From assembly GCF_014205295.1 (NCBI RefSeq), contig NZ_JACHNF010000001.1:2418001-2482000 (forward strand): DNA of 64,000 bases. Direction: 5' to 3'. Below the pieces are notes generated by a model. It searched no databases. It was not told where the DNA came from and saw only the letters and a program-made list of their open reading frames with translations. Source of the DNA: Kribbella solani. Its GTDB lineage: Bacteria > Actinomycetota > Actinomycetes > Propionibacteriales > Kribbellaceae. A program made the position numbers and the translations under genes. Positions 54,417 to 63,533 of this stretch are shown here, piece after piece; position 1 is the first letter of the stretch; each line of letters begins with the position of its first letter.

Positions 54417-55082
54417 TCAGCCGAGGTCGGTGTTCAGGCGGGCCAGGAGGCGGGCGAGGTCGGCCAGGTCGGTGGGGTTCCAGCGGTCCAGGATGGCGCG
54501 GAACTCGGTCTGGCGCTGGGTGCGCATCGCCTCGTACCGTTCGGCGCCGGTGCTGGTCAGACGGAGCAGGCGGGCGCGGCCGTCGTCGGGGTCGCCGACG
54601 CGTTCGATCAGGCCCAGGTTCTCCAGCTGGGTGATGCCGCGGCTGACGGTCGACTTGTCCAGGCCGAGGATCTGCGCGACGTCGGAGGCGCGGGTTCCGG
54701 TACCTGAGGTCCCGGTGCCGAGTTCGATCTGGGAGATCAGGGCGTACCCGGCGGCGTCCATGTCGGGGTGAACCCGGCGAGCCAGCCGAAGCGACGCGGA
54801 GCGGGAGCGGCGGAAGAGAGCAGACAGCTCCTGCTCGATCGCCGCGACCCGCGGCTCGGAGTCCTCGATCGGCCCGCGCGCCGGCTCGGCGTCCGTGGGC
54901 GCGCGCGCCGGCTCGGGGTCCGTGGGTGCGCGCGCCGGCTCGGCGTCCGTGGGCGCGCGCGCCGGCTCGGGGTCCGTGGGTGCGTGCGCCGGCTCGGGGT
55001 CCGTGGGCGCGCGCGCCGGCTCGGGGTCCCTGGGTGCGTGCGCCGGCTCGGCGTCCGTCGGTGCGTGCGCCGGGGTGGTCAT
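54417..55082 (-). CDS. MarR-family regulator with a proline-rich tandem-repeat N-terminus
   Basis: 221 residues. Residues 75-221 are a MarR domain: [16 protein letters not shown], then [45 protein letters not shown]. The first 68 residues are eight copies of a 9-residue unit like PARAPTDPE, which is acidic, proline-rich and surely disordered. The ATG overlaps the hisF stop by 4 bases, so it should be made with hisF, an odd partner. An internal start after the repeats would give a normal-sized MarR, so whether the repeat tract is translated is open. Confidence 0.85.
   Translation of the reverse strand: MTTPAHAPTDAEPAHAPRDPEPARAPTDPEPAHAPTDPEPARAPTDAEPARAPTDPEPARAPTDAEPARGPIEDSEPRVAAIEQELSALFRRSRSASLRLARRVHPDMDAAGYALISQIELGTGTSGTGTRASDVAQILGLDKSTVSRGITQLENLGLIERVGDPDDGRARLLRLTSTGAERYEAMRTQRQTEFRAILDRWNPTDLADLARLLARLNTDLG
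54880..55077 (-). repeat. 27-bp tandem repeats in the marR-like gene
   Basis: Seven full 27-bp units and a partial eighth, with unit starts at 54880, 54907, 54934, 54961, 54988, 55015 and 55042. Each encodes a 9-residue PA(R/H)APTD(P/A)E unit. The period is a multiple of 3, so copy-number changes would keep the reading frame. Confidence 0.9.
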
Positions 55083-55840
55083 CGGACCACGATTCCGGCG
55101 TCGCGGAGTGCCTTCTTCACGTCGGCGATGCGGAAGTCGCCGAAGTGGAAGACGCTGGCCGCGAGCACGGCATCAGCACCGGCGTGTACGGCCGGCGGGA
55201 AGTGTTCCGGTGCACCCGCTCCCCCGCTGGCGATCAGCGGTACGTCCACCACCGCGCGTACCGCCTTGATCAGTTCGAGGTCGAAGCCCTGCTTGGTACC
55301 GTCCGCGTCCATCGAGTTCAGCAGGATCTCGCCCGCGCCCAGCTCGCAACCGCGTTGCGCCCACTCGATCGCGTCCAGCCCGGCCGACTTCCGGCCACCG
55401 TGCGTCGTCACCTCGAACCCGCTCGGCTGGTCCGCGGCCCGGCGTACGTCGAGCGACAGCACCAGCACCTGGTTGCCGAACCGGTGCGCGATCTCGCGGA
55501 TCACCTCCGGCCGGGCGATCGCGCCGGTGTTGATCCCGACCTTGTCCGCGCCGGCCCGGAGCAGCCGGTCCACGTCGCCGGCCTCGCGTACGCCGCCGCC
55601 GACCGTCAGCGGAATGAACACCTGCTCCGCGGTCCGGCCGACCACGTCGTAGGTCGTCTCGCGGGAGCCGGACGACGCGGTGATGTCCAGGAAAGTCAGC
55701 TCGTCGGCACCTTCGGCGTCGTACACCTGCGCCATCTCGACCGGGTCGCCCGCGTCGCGCAGGTCGGCGAAGTTGACGCCTTTGACCACGCGCCCGGCAT
55801 CGACGTCCAGACAGGGAATGACTCGTACGGCGAGGCTCAC
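55079..55840 (-). CDS. hisF: Imidazole glycerol phosphate synthase cyclase subunit
   Basis: 253 residues. HisF uses ammonia from HisH to make imidazole glycerol phosphate and AICAR. The catalytic aspartates are in [17 protein letters not shown] (Asp11 type) and [10 protein letters not shown] (Asp130 type). The phosphate loops GGGVREAGD and [11 protein letters not shown] are intact. GTG at 55840 lies 7 bases after a TACGCT box, so it is leaderless; longer in-frame starts have no support. hisH is not in the window. The marR-like gene overlaps its stop. Confidence 0.97.
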   Translation of the reverse strand: MSLAVRVIPCLDVDAGRVVKGVNFADLRDAGDPVEMAQVYDAEGADELTFLDITASSGSRETTYDVVGRTAEQVFIPLTVGGGVREAGDVDRLLRAGADKVGINTGAIARPEVIREIAHRFGNQVLVLSLDVRRAADQPSGFEVTTHGGRKSAGLDAIEWAQRGCELGAGEILLNSMDADGTKQGFDLELIKAVRAVVDVPLIASGGAGAPEHFPPAVHAGADAVLAASVFHFGDFRIADVKKALRDAGIVVR

Positions 55841-55847
55841 GTAGCCA

Positions 55848-55853
55848 AGCGTA
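55848..55853 (-). promoter_or_regulatory. -10 box of hisF
   Basis: TACGCT on the minus strand, 7 bases before the hisF GTG. The -35 region is poor. Confidence 0.35.
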
Positions 55854-55857
55854 GCGG

Positions 55858-56415
55858 TCAATTCGAAGCCAACAGTCCCATGACCACGCCAACCACCAGC
55901 GCACCGGCCAGAACACCCACGATCACCGGTACGAAGCTCGCACCGGTCCGTGGCGCACCGGGGATGTCCGGCAGGTTGAACAACCGCGTGACCCGTTGCG
56001 GAACCAGTACGCCCCGCGTGGCCGCCGCGTGCAGCGCGTCCTTCAGGTGCGGATACACCTGTGCCGGGACTGGGATGCTCACGATCACGGCCGTGCGGTC
56101 GTCCTGCAGCCGGACCGACACCGACCCGCTCCGGCCACGCTCCCAGCGGGCGCCGGACAGCGCGGCCAGATCCAGCGATTGGCGGCCGATCGCCGTCGTC
56201 ACTTCCAGGTAGCGGTCCCGGACCCGCGGGCTGAAACCGTAGTTGCCGAGCGTGAGAAGGATCCACAGCAGACCGAGCGAACCGATCACGATCGCGGCCG
56301 CGGTGATCCCGGCCCGGATCGACACGATCACCAGAACCGAGGCCACCGCCACGAATCCAGCGGCAACGGCGTACCGGACAGTCGCGGAGATCCGCCGGGG
56401 CGTGAGATCACTCAT
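55858..56415 (-). CDS. Membrane protein with a PH-like domain
   Basis: 185 residues. Two N-terminal helices ([21 protein letters not shown] and [20 protein letters not shown]), then a small beta-rich domain ([26 protein letters not shown] ... [22 protein letters not shown]) of the PH type, and a C-terminal helix ([20 protein letters not shown]). Function unknown. It lies 17 bases before hisF on the same strand. Confidence 0.65.
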   Translation of the reverse strand: MSDLTPRRISATVRYAVAAGFVAVASVLVIVSIRAGITAAAIVIGSLGLLWILLTLGNYGFSPRVRDRYLEVTTAIGRQSLDLAALSGARWERGRSGSVSVRLQDDRTAVIVSIPVPAQVYPHLKDALHAAATRGVLVPQRVTRLFNLPDIPGAPRTGASFVPVIVGVLAGALVVGVVMGLLASN

Positions 56416-56436
56416 CGGCGAAACGCTAGCCGATCA

Positions 56437-56523
56437 GCGTTCCACCCGGCCGCCCGAGCACCGCCGGCCCGCCCATCGGCCGGTCGGCGTTCCACCCGAC
56501 GGCCCGAGCACTGCCCATCGGCC
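56437..56523. repeat. Imperfect tandem duplication (50-bp period)
   Basis: GCGTTCCACCCG begins at 56437 and again at 56487. Each is followed by CCCGAGCAC and GCCCATCGGCC, with a small deletion in the second copy. It fills part of the 166-bp gap between the acyltransferase gene and the PH-like protein gene. Confidence 0.6.
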
Positions 56524-56581
56524 GACCACGGATCTCGCGGCCGGCCGGCGGAGTGCACTTGTTGCTGCCGACGGCGGTGTA

Positions 56582-57514
56582 CTACTTCCAGGCGCGGCGG
56601 CGGCCGTCTGTTGACTTCATTGGGCGGGTGGTTTCCCAGACGCGGCGCCAGCGGGCGGCCTCCGGGCCGGTTTGGGACGGCGACGCGCCGATCGCGGCGC
56701 GGCGGCGCGACTCGTACCAGGTGGTCGACTCCTCGTCGAGCAGCGCGGACACCGCGGCCGCGATCCGCGGCGCGAAGTCACGGGCGCTCTCACCCTCCGC
56801 GGGGCGCAGCGGGTCGCCGTACCGGACCGTGACCGCCGGGCGGCCCGGCACCGGCCAGCCGCGACCACGCGGCATCGCGGCGTACGAACCCTTGATCCCG
56901 ACCGGGACAATCGGCACATCGTGCTCGACAGCCAGGTACGCGGCGCCCATCCGGAACCGCTGGATCCAGCCGTCCGGCGAGCGAGTGCCCTCCGGGAACA
57001 CGACCACGTTCCAGCCGTCCGCGAGCAGATCGCCCGGGGTCGAGCTCATCTTGCCGCCGCGGCGCTCGATCGGGAACGTGTTGAACACAATCGCCGAACC
57101 GGCCGCCCGCCACCAGGTGTCGAAGAAGTAATCCGCCGCGGCCGCGAACGCCGTCCGGCGCCGGATCGCGTCCGGCAGCGACAGCAGCAGCAACGGGGTG
57201 TCCAGGTGCGACGAGTGGTTCGCGACGATGATCGCCGGGCCGTCGAGCTTCAGCAGCGAGTCCAGCCCGCTGACCCGCGGGCTGACCTCGAAGTTGAGAA
57301 CCGCGTTCAGCGGGCCCTTCTGGATCAGGTCGCGGACCGCGATCGCGGCCGGCGTCCGGGCCCACCGGGTCGGGAAGACCGTTGACTCCTTCGGGACCAC
57401 GTACGGCTCGGCCGAGCGCGGCACCTGCGGCCGCCGGCCCCAGCGCCACCCGCGCGCGACCTGCTTCACGTCGCGCGCGGTGTCCCGGCCGAACTTCACC
57501 AGGCTGGTCCCCAT
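56582..57514 (-). CDS. PlsC-type 1-acyl-glycerophosphate acyltransferase family protein
   Basis: 310 residues. The HX4D motif is NHSSHLD, the later motifs IVFNTFPIERRGG, VVVFPEGTRSPDG and VPIVPVGIKGS. It should move an acyl group from acyl-CoA to a lipid acceptor at the inner membrane face. The first 80 residues are a basic arm before the fold. The ATG shares one base with the stop of the LarA-like gene (TGATG), so the two are translated together. Last gene of the four-gene unit. The acceptor may not be glycerophosphate. Confidence 0.9.
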   Translation of the reverse strand: MGTSLVKFGRDTARDVKQVARGWRWGRRPQVPRSAEPYVVPKESTVFPTRWARTPAAIAVRDLIQKGPLNAVLNFEVSPRVSGLDSLLKLDGPAIIVANHSSHLDTPLLLLSLPDAIRRRTAFAAAADYFFDTWWRAAGSAIVFNTFPIERRGGKMSSTPGDLLADGWNVVVFPEGTRSPDGWIQRFRMGAAYLAVEHDVPIVPVGIKGSYAAMPRGRGWPVPGRPAVTVRYGDPLRPAEGESARDFAPRIAAAVSALLDEESTTWYESRRRAAIGASPSQTGPEAARWRRVWETTRPMKSTDGRRRAWK

Positions 57515-59094
57515 CAGCGCACGTCCGCGAGCAGGTGCGGCGGGTTGTGCAGGTAGGTGATCGACGGCGACCGGCCGACCGAGTGACTGACCATCTCCAG
57601 CGCGTCCTGCAGCGTCGACGCGGACCGGAAGCCCATCCGCTCGACGGTCTTGCGGTTCGCGCCGACCCAGACGATGTCACCGCAGTGGTCCAGCGCGTGC
57701 GAGATCCAGTACCACATGTAGAACGGGTGCACGCCGTGGTACGCGTACGACGTCCGGTACAGGTGGATGTACCACGGGTCCTCGGCGTACTGCTTCTCGA
57801 ACTTCGCCTCGATGGTGGCCGGGTCGGTGCTCTCCGACAGCACCTCCTCGAAGAAGTCCACGTACGACGGGTGGTGCAGCTGGTTGAACTCGTAGTCGAC
57901 CGGGTGGTACAGGATCACCGCGCCGTCCTTCCGGACGACCGGGTTGCCTCGGTACGAGTTGAAGTAGTACCCGAGGCCCATGCACGCGGCCAGGATCGGG
58001 TTCATGATCGAGTTCACGTTGTACGGGCCGACGAACGGTACGCCCATGATCGCGACGTCGGACTGGCCCTGTACCTCGACCATGTGCTGGCGGTGCACGT
58101 TCTCCAGCGTCTTGTCGTGCACCGGCTCGATCTTGCCCGCGTGCACGCCGGTCAGGCCGTAGTTCGACCGGGTGTCGGTGAAGATCTTGTGCCGCAGCTT
58201 GTTCGGTGCCGCCGCCAGGCCGCGCTTGGTCGCCAGGAACGACGCCTGGTCCTTGATCGACCACTCCCACTCGCGCTTCTGGAGGAACTCCAGCGGACCG
58301 CCGAAGATGTCGTTGTTCAGCGTCGTCTCGATCTGGAACACCTTGACGTGCTGGGTCAGCACCTCGCCCATCCGCCAGGCGGAGTGGTGCATCTTGGACG
58401 CCTTGTGGTCCATGAACGACCGCGAGTGGATCATCGTGTGGCTGTTGTGGTGGTGCTTCAGCGACTTGTACGACGCCAGGCCGATGGACGTGGACTTGTG
58501 GCCACCGTCCATCGCGACCAGGTTCACGTTCACGTAGACGAGCAGGTCGGACTCGGCCGCCCGCTTGGAGATCTCGACGTCCTCGCCGTGCTTGGTCTGA
58601 CCGAGGTGGGTCAGGTTCGCGGCGTCCTCGGCGTCGAAGTTGTAGAGCTTGCCGTCCGGGAAGAACGACCGGAAGACCCGCTCGCCGACGATGTCGCGGA
58701 GCTCGTTCGGGGTCAGCCGGCGGTGCAGCGCGTTCGCCGAGATCAGCTCGACATCGTCGACACCGGCCGACGCCGCCATTTCGAGGACCGCCTCGATGAT
58801 GCGCTGCCGGATGTCCGGCTTCTTCATCGGCGGCAGCGGGATCGAGATGTCGTCGAACGCGATCGTCAGCCGCATCCCGGCGCGCAGCAGCTCCGGCAGC
58901 GGCTCGGACTCGAGCGGGTTCAGCAGCGCGTTCTGGATCGCCTCGTCGACGTCGCGGACCGGCGGCAGCGCCTCCGGCGGGTACACCACCCGGGTGCCCT
59001 GCGGGAAGCGCTCCAGCAGGAAGCCCTCACCGTTGTGGACGAGCAGGGGTGGCGTCCGGTCGTCCACCTCGAGCACGAAACCTGGCCGAGACAT
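57514..59094 (-). CDS. LarA-like (DUF2088) protein, putative nickel-pincer enzyme
   Basis: 526 residues, longer than LarA (about 425). LarA of Lactobacillus binds a nickel pyridinium dithiocarboxylate pincer and racemises lactate. Matching parts: AFDDISIPLPPM (78-90), ANALHRRLTPNELRDIVGE (120-138, with the His like LarA His108) and VAMDGGHKST (193-202, His and Lys near the LarA cofactor residues). The C-terminal half has unusual Tyr/His-rich stretches (YHGVHPFYMWYWISHALDH). No lar cofactor-making genes (larB, larC, larE) are in the window. The neighbours (acyl-CoA reductase, ADH, acyltransferase) point to a hydroxy-acid or lipid substrate rather than lactate. Confidence 0.75.
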   Translation of the reverse strand: MSRPGFVLEVDDRTPPLLVHNGEGFLLERFPQGTRVVYPPEALPPVRDVDEAIQNALLNPLESEPLPELLRAGMRLTIAFDDISIPLPPMKKPDIRQRIIEAVLEMAASAGVDDVELISANALHRRLTPNELRDIVGERVFRSFFPDGKLYNFDAEDAANLTHLGQTKHGEDVEISKRAAESDLLVYVNVNLVAMDGGHKSTSIGLASYKSLKHHHNSHTMIHSRSFMDHKASKMHHSAWRMGEVLTQHVKVFQIETTLNNDIFGGPLEFLQKREWEWSIKDQASFLATKRGLAAAPNKLRHKIFTDTRSNYGLTGVHAGKIEPVHDKTLENVHRQHMVEVQGQSDVAIMGVPFVGPYNVNSIMNPILAACMGLGYYFNSYRGNPVVRKDGAVILYHPVDYEFNQLHHPSYVDFFEEVLSESTDPATIEAKFEKQYAEDPWYIHLYRTSYAYHGVHPFYMWYWISHALDHCGDIVWVGANRKTVERMGFRSASTLQDALEMVSHSVGRSPSITYLHNPPHLLADVR

Positions 59095-59136
59095 GTCAGA
59101 ACCTCTCTCGTCGTACGTTCAGCATCGTCACAGCCC

Positions 59137-60336
59137 TCATGAGGCCCTCACATCGAATGCGACCTTGACTGTTCCCAGTCGGCCGGCGGAGTGCGCGTGG
59201 TCGAGCGCCTCGCGCCAGCGGTACAGCGGGTAGCGGGCGCCGACGATCCCGTCCAGCGGCGCCCGGCCGGCCAGCTCCAGCGCGGTCTCGAAGGCCGGCC
59301 GGCCGTTCGGTTCCTCCCGCGCGGACGCGTACGTGCCGGTCACCTCGAGCTCGCGGAACCACACCGGCGACAGGTCGGCGCCGCTGGCCGGCATCCCGGA
59401 CAGCACCACCCGGCCGCCGGCCTTGGTGACCCGCAGCACGGTATCGATCGAGTCCTTGCTGCCGACCGCGTCCACAGCGACGTCCACGCCACCGAGCAGG
59501 AACTCCCCCGCCCCGAAGTCGGGCTTCAGCCGGAACGCTCCGGTCGACCGGCGAACGCCGCGGAACACCTCGTCGGGCGCCACCACGTCACTCGCGCCGA
59601 ACGCCCGCGCCAGCTCCCGCTGTTTCGCGTGCTTGGCGACCACGGTGATCCGCCCGGCCTGCGTCAGCTCGCGCAGCGCGAGGGTGGCGAACAACCCGAC
59701 CGCACCTGCGCCACTCACCAACACCGACTGACCCGGCTCGACCTTCGCCCGCAGCGCCGCGTGTACGGCTCCGGCGAGCGGTTCGACCAGGACCGCACGG
59801 TCGTTGCTGAGTGTCTCAGGTACGGCATACAGCTGACTCCGATGCGCGACGAGCAGGTTTCCCCACCCGCCACCGGTGTCCTGGCAGAAACCGGTCTGCA
59901 GACCGGGCGCCACGTGGCCGACCGTGATCCGGTCGCACCGGTTGGTGTTGCCGGTAACGCATCCCTCACACGGCTCGACCCCACGGGCAGCACAGGTGAG
60001 GACGGAGTCCAGTACGACGCGGGTGCCCTTCGGCAGGTCCTCGCAGTCGTCGAGCAGCTCGCCGACCACTTCGTGACCGGGTACGAACGGCATCGAGACG
60101 ACAGCGGAGAAGTACAGCTTGGTCGAGCCGGTCACCATGCCGAGGTCGGAACCGCAGATACCGGACAGGATCGGCCGGATCCGCGCCCAGCCCGCCCGCT
60201 CGGCCTTCGGCTCGTTGATGGTGACGAGCCGCAGCGGCGCGGCCGGCCCGGTCAGCACGCCGGGGATCCGGCCGCCGACCGCCTTGGCCGCCAGGTACTT
60301 GGCCGGCGAACGGTACATCTCTAGCGCGAGCATCAT
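59137..60336 (-). CDS. Zinc-binding alcohol dehydrogenase family protein
   Basis: 399 residues, medium-chain type. Catalytic zinc ligands lie in SGICGSDLG and MPFVPGHEVVGE; the structural zinc lobe is CAARGVEPCEGCVTGNTNRC. The nucleotide-binding turn is VLVSGAGAVGLFATLALRE. Residues 1-40 carry a short leader (MYRSPAKYLAAKAVGG) not seen in classic ADH. The ATG overlaps the stop of the reductase-HAD gene by 4 bases. It may act on the aldehyde or alcohol made by that protein. The LarA-like gene follows after 42 bases. Confidence 0.9.
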   Translation of the reverse strand: MMLALEMYRSPAKYLAAKAVGGRIPGVLTGPAAPLRLVTINEPKAERAGWARIRPILSGICGSDLGMVTGSTKLYFSAVVSMPFVPGHEVVGELLDDCEDLPKGTRVVLDSVLTCAARGVEPCEGCVTGNTNRCDRITVGHVAPGLQTGFCQDTGGGWGNLLVAHRSQLYAVPETLSNDRAVLVEPLAGAVHAALRAKVEPGQSVLVSGAGAVGLFATLALRELTQAGRITVVAKHAKQRELARAFGASDVVAPDEVFRGVRRSTGAFRLKPDFGAGEFLLGGVDVAVDAVGSKDSIDTVLRVTKAGGRVVLSGMPASGADLSPVWFRELEVTGTYASAREEPNGRPAFETALELAGRAPLDGIVGARYPLYRWREALDHAHSAGRLGTVKVAFDVRAS

Positions 60337-62651
60337 CTTGCCAAGCCTCCAGAACGCTGCACCCCAGGGAGTTCGAGACGGGACGAGGTGGACGGGGTCT
60401 TCCAGTCGACGATCTGCCAGCGCGCGGCCCGGGCGGCCCGGAACAGCGACACGTCCGGCGAGACCGCGACCGGGTTGCCGACCGCGGCCAGCATCGGCAG
60501 ATCCGAGTGGCTGTCGGCGTACGCGAACGACTTCGACAGGTCGATGTTCGTCTGCCGGGCGTGATGCTTGATCCACGCGGCCCGGGACTCACCGACCAGC
60601 GGCGGACCGGACAGGAAGCCGGTGCAGCGACCACGATCGTCGACCGCCAGCTCGGCCGCGACGATCTCGTCGAACAACGGCTCCAGCGGCCTGGTCAGCG
60701 GCCGGACCGCGCCGGTGATCAGGATCGTCTTGTGCCCGGCGGCGCGGTGCTCGCGAATCCGGCGCACGGCCGCTCCGCTCAACCGCTCCAGCACGTGCTC
60801 GGCGAGGATCTCGTCGACGATCTGGTTCAGCTCTTCCAGATCGGCGCCCTCGTACCGGCGGTAGATCGTCCGCAGGAAAGTGCCGCGATCCTTCCGCTCG
60901 GCCGCGATCAGCTTCGGCAACCGGCGCAGCATCTGGCCGATCTCACCGGCCCGCTGCGGGCTGTCCAGCTCCGGCAGCCGCATCCACAGGTAGGTCTCGA
61001 TCACGTTCGAGGACAGCAGTGTGCCGTCCATGTCGAACGCCGCGATCACCTGGGATTCCTGGTTCGGCTCGACCTTCTTGAGCACGCCCGCGGACTCGGC
61101 CAGCGCCTTGTTCCGCTTCTTCCGGACCACGTCGAGGCGGCGCATCGACTCGGTCACGCTCGGGCAGTGCAGTTCCTGCAGGTAGTACTGCCAGTCGACG
61201 ACCGCCGTGTCACAGGCGAACTTCTCCCGGTCGTCACCCTCGAGACTGTTGTGCAGGGCAAGGACATTGTCGTCGATGAACTGCAGCTCGGCCTGCGCGT
61301 ACTCCGAGTACAGATCCATGTACCGGCGGAGGAAGTCCAGCCGGCGCTTCTGGACGTCCAGTTCGCGGGCGTACTTCCGGGTCCGCTCGCCGCGCGGCAC
61401 CCGGGTGATCACCGCATCGGCGATCTTGTGCGCGCGCTCGCCGTACCTGAGCATCGTCTCGACCGAGTCGCCGCCGGGGAACTTCCACACCGGCAGCCGG
61501 ACGGCGCCCCGCTCACCCAGGTCGAACGGGTGCTTCGAGAAGTACTCGCGCACGCCCGCGTACAGCTGCTCGAACGTCAACGGGTTCCGGGCGCCGGAGC
61601 CGATGTGGTAGTACTCCGGCTTGTTCAGCTCGGGCTCGGTCGCCATCACCGCGCAGATCGCGCCGACCACGTGGTCGACCGGGATGATCTCGATCACCGA
61701 GTCCGGCGAGGCCGGGAACTCCGGCAGCTCACCCCGGCCGTACGCCAGGATCAGCGGCTCGGCCATCTTGAAGCCCTCGATCCAGCCCGGGTGCGGGCTC
61801 TGCACCGCGGACTCGATGATGGCCGGCCGGACGATCGACGTCGGCAACGTACCCGCGAACTCCTCCACGACCCGCTCGCCGAGCGCCTTGGTGAAGGTGT
61901 AGCAGTCGGTCCAGCCGAGGCTGCGGGCCCGCTCGGTGCCGGTCTCCACCAGCTTCTTCGCGACCCACTCGATCCGGCGCCGCTCGGTGTCCGCCGCCGC
62001 GGTCAGGTGACCCGCCCGGCGGTGCAGCTTCTCGGCGTCCTTGCGGAACTTGGCAAGCATCCCGGCCGACCGGGACTGCTCCTCGATCCGGGCCTTCATC
62101 GCCATCCCGGCCTCGGCCTCGGTCCGCCAGTCGACGGTGTGCTCGACCGGCGCCTCCGGGATCGCGCCCCGCCGGCGGCCCGCCGTGTACGCGGTGGAGA
62201 TGTGTACGTAGTGCACCGGCCGCCCGGTCTCGACGATCCGCTCCAGCAGGCTCTTCGTACCGAGCACGTTGGTCGTGAACGCCTCGTGGATCGGCGGGTC
62301 GAAGCTGACGTCGCCCGCGCAGTGCACGACGATGTCGAGATCCTTCGGCAACTCCGGTACGTCGGCCAGGTCGCCGTCGATGACCTGAATCCGGGCCGCG
62401 GTCAGCGCCTCGGCGTCCGCGTGCTCGGTGCCCTCGCCGTAGAACGGCTTGAAGATGTCCTTGCGGAGCAGCTGCGCCATCCGGTCGGTACCGGTCAGCG
62501 AGCCCTTCGGCCGGATGATCGCGACCACGGTGGTACCGGGGAGCTCGCCGATGATCCGGTGCAGCAATGCTTCACCGACGAAGCCGGTGACGCCGGTGAC
62601 CAGGACCTTCTTGTCCTGGAGTTTGTCCTTGAGCTTGCCGCCCAGACTCAC
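60333..62651 (-). CDS. Fatty acyl-CoA reductase-like SDR fused to a HAD-IB phosphatase
   Basis: 772 residues. Residues 15-360 are an extended SDR of the NAD_binding_4 (acyl-CoA reductase) type: [15 protein letters not shown] (NADPH loop), VHISTAY (Ser152) and YTFTKALGE (Tyr251, Lys255). Residues 400-500 are helical ([20 protein letters not shown]), like the FAR C-terminal domain. Residues 535-750 are a HAD subclass IB phosphatase: [10 protein letters not shown] (Asp540, Asp542), ILITGA and [12 protein letters not shown] single chain could reduce an acyl group and remove a phosphate. GTG at 62651 overlaps the priA stop (GTGA), with GGAGG 6 bases upstream. Confidence 0.9.
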   Translation of the reverse strand: MSLGGKLKDKLQDKKVLVTGVTGFVGEALLHRIIGELPGTTVVAIIRPKGSLTGTDRMAQLLRKDIFKPFYGEGTEHADAEALTAARIQVIDGDLADVPELPKDLDIVVHCAGDVSFDPPIHEAFTTNVLGTKSLLERIVETGRPVHYVHISTAYTAGRRRGAIPEAPVEHTVDWRTEAEAGMAMKARIEEQSRSAGMLAKFRKDAEKLHRRAGHLTAAADTERRRIEWVAKKLVETGTERARSLGWTDCYTFTKALGERVVEEFAGTLPTSIVRPAIIESAVQSPHPGWIEGFKMAEPLILAYGRGELPEFPASPDSVIEIIPVDHVVGAICAVMATEPELNKPEYYHIGSGARNPLTFEQLYAGVREYFSKHPFDLGERGAVRLPVWKFPGGDSVETMLRYGERAHKIADAVITRVPRGERTRKYARELDVQKRRLDFLRRYMDLYSEYAQAELQFIDDNVLALHNSLEGDDREKFACDTAVVDWQYYLQELHCPSVTESMRRLDVVRKKRNKALAESAGVLKKVEPNQESQVIAAFDMDGTLLSSNVIETYLWMRLPELDSPQRAGEIGQMLRRLPKLIAAERKDRGTFLRTIYRRYEGADLEELNQIVDEILAEHVLERLSGAAVRRIREHRAAGHKTILITGAVRPLTRPLEPLFDEIVAAELAVDDRGRCTGFLSGPPLVGESRAAWIKHHARQTNIDLSKSFAYADSHSDLPMLAAVGNPVAVSPDVSLFRAARAARWQIVDWKTPSTSSRLELPGVQRSGGLAR

Positions 62652-63412
62652 TTGTCGCCTCCACGCGTGAGCTCGAGTGCCTCGGTCAGGGTGAACGCGC
62701 CCGCGTACAGCGCCTTGCCGACGATGACGCCCTCGACCCCGTCGGCGACCAGCGTGCTCAGCGCCTTCAGGTCGTCGAGGCTGGAGACGCCACCCGAGGC
62801 GATGATCGGCTTCTCGGTGCGCGCGCACAGATCGCGGTACAGGTCCAGGTTCGGGCCCTGGAGCATGCCGTCCTTCGTCACGTCGGTGACCACGTACCGC
62901 TCGCAGCCGGCCGTCTCCAGCCGGTCGAGCACCTCGTACAGGTCGCCGCCTTCCTTGGTCCAGCCACGGGCCGCCAGCGTCCGGCCGCGGACATCCAGGC
63001 CGATCGCGACCCGGTCGCCGTACTGCTGGATGATCCGGTCGCACCACTCCGGGTCCTCGAGCGCGGCGGTGCCGATGTTTACCCGGCGGGCACCGGTCCG
63101 CAGTGCCGCCTCGAGAGACGCGTCGTCGCGGATGCCGCCGGACAGCTCGACCTGTACGTCCAGCTTGCCGGTCACCTCGGCGAGCAGCTCCCGGTTGCTG
63201 CCGCGGCCGAACGCCGCGTCCAGGTCGACCAGGTGAATCCACTCCGCGCCCGCGTCCTGCCAGGCCATCGCCGCCGCCAGCGGGTCACCGTACGACGTCT
63301 CGCTGCCGGCCTCGCCCTGCACCAGCCGAACCGCCTGACCGTCCGCGACATCGACAGCGGGCAGCAGCACCAGGTTCGGCGGTGGAGTAAGGACGGAATC
63401 CGGGGGAGCCAT
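62648..63412 (-). CDS. priA: Phosphoribosyl isomerase A (dual HisA/TrpF)
   Basis: 254 residues. PriA isomerises both ProFAR (histidine) and PRA (tryptophan). The sequence follows M. tuberculosis PriA closely: [66 protein letters not shown] and [18 protein letters not shown] (the catalytic Asp pair). No trpF exists in the window, and the trp genes are close, so the dual role is likely. ATG at 63412 lies 7 bases after a TAAGGT box. It heads the unit that runs into the reductase-HAD gene. Confidence 0.93.
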   Translation of the reverse strand: MAPPDSVLTPPPNLVLLPAVDVADGQAVRLVQGEAGSETSYGDPLAAAMAWQDAGAEWIHLVDLDAAFGRGSNRELLAEVTGKLDVQVELSGGIRDDASLEAALRTGARRVNIGTAALEDPEWCDRIIQQYGDRVAIGLDVRGRTLAARGWTKEGGDLYEVLDRLETAGCERYVVTDVTKDGMLQGPNLDLYRDLCARTEKPIIASGGVSSLDDLKALSTLVADGVEGVIVGKALYAGAFTLTEALELTRGGDK

Positions 63413-63419
63413 GGGCCAC

Positions 63420-63425
63420 ACCTTA
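63420..63425 (-). promoter_or_regulatory. -10 box of priA
   Basis: TAAGGT on the minus strand, 7 bases before the ATG, for a leaderless transcript. No good -35 is seen. Confidence 0.35.
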
Positions 63426-63521
63426 AAGGGCGATCCGGAAGGTTTCGTAACCCGGACGCCCGCTGAGTCGTTGAGATCCAATCTGTCTCAGCAATACCAC
63501 GGGGGTTAGTGGTCTCATCAT

Positions 63522-63527
63522 TAGGCT
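63522..63527 (+). promoter_or_regulatory. -10 box of the P450 gene
   Basis: TAGGCT lies 6 bases before the GTG start, again in leaderless spacing. The gap to priA holds nothing else recognisable. Confidence 0.3.
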
Positions 63528-63533
63528 GGCCTG

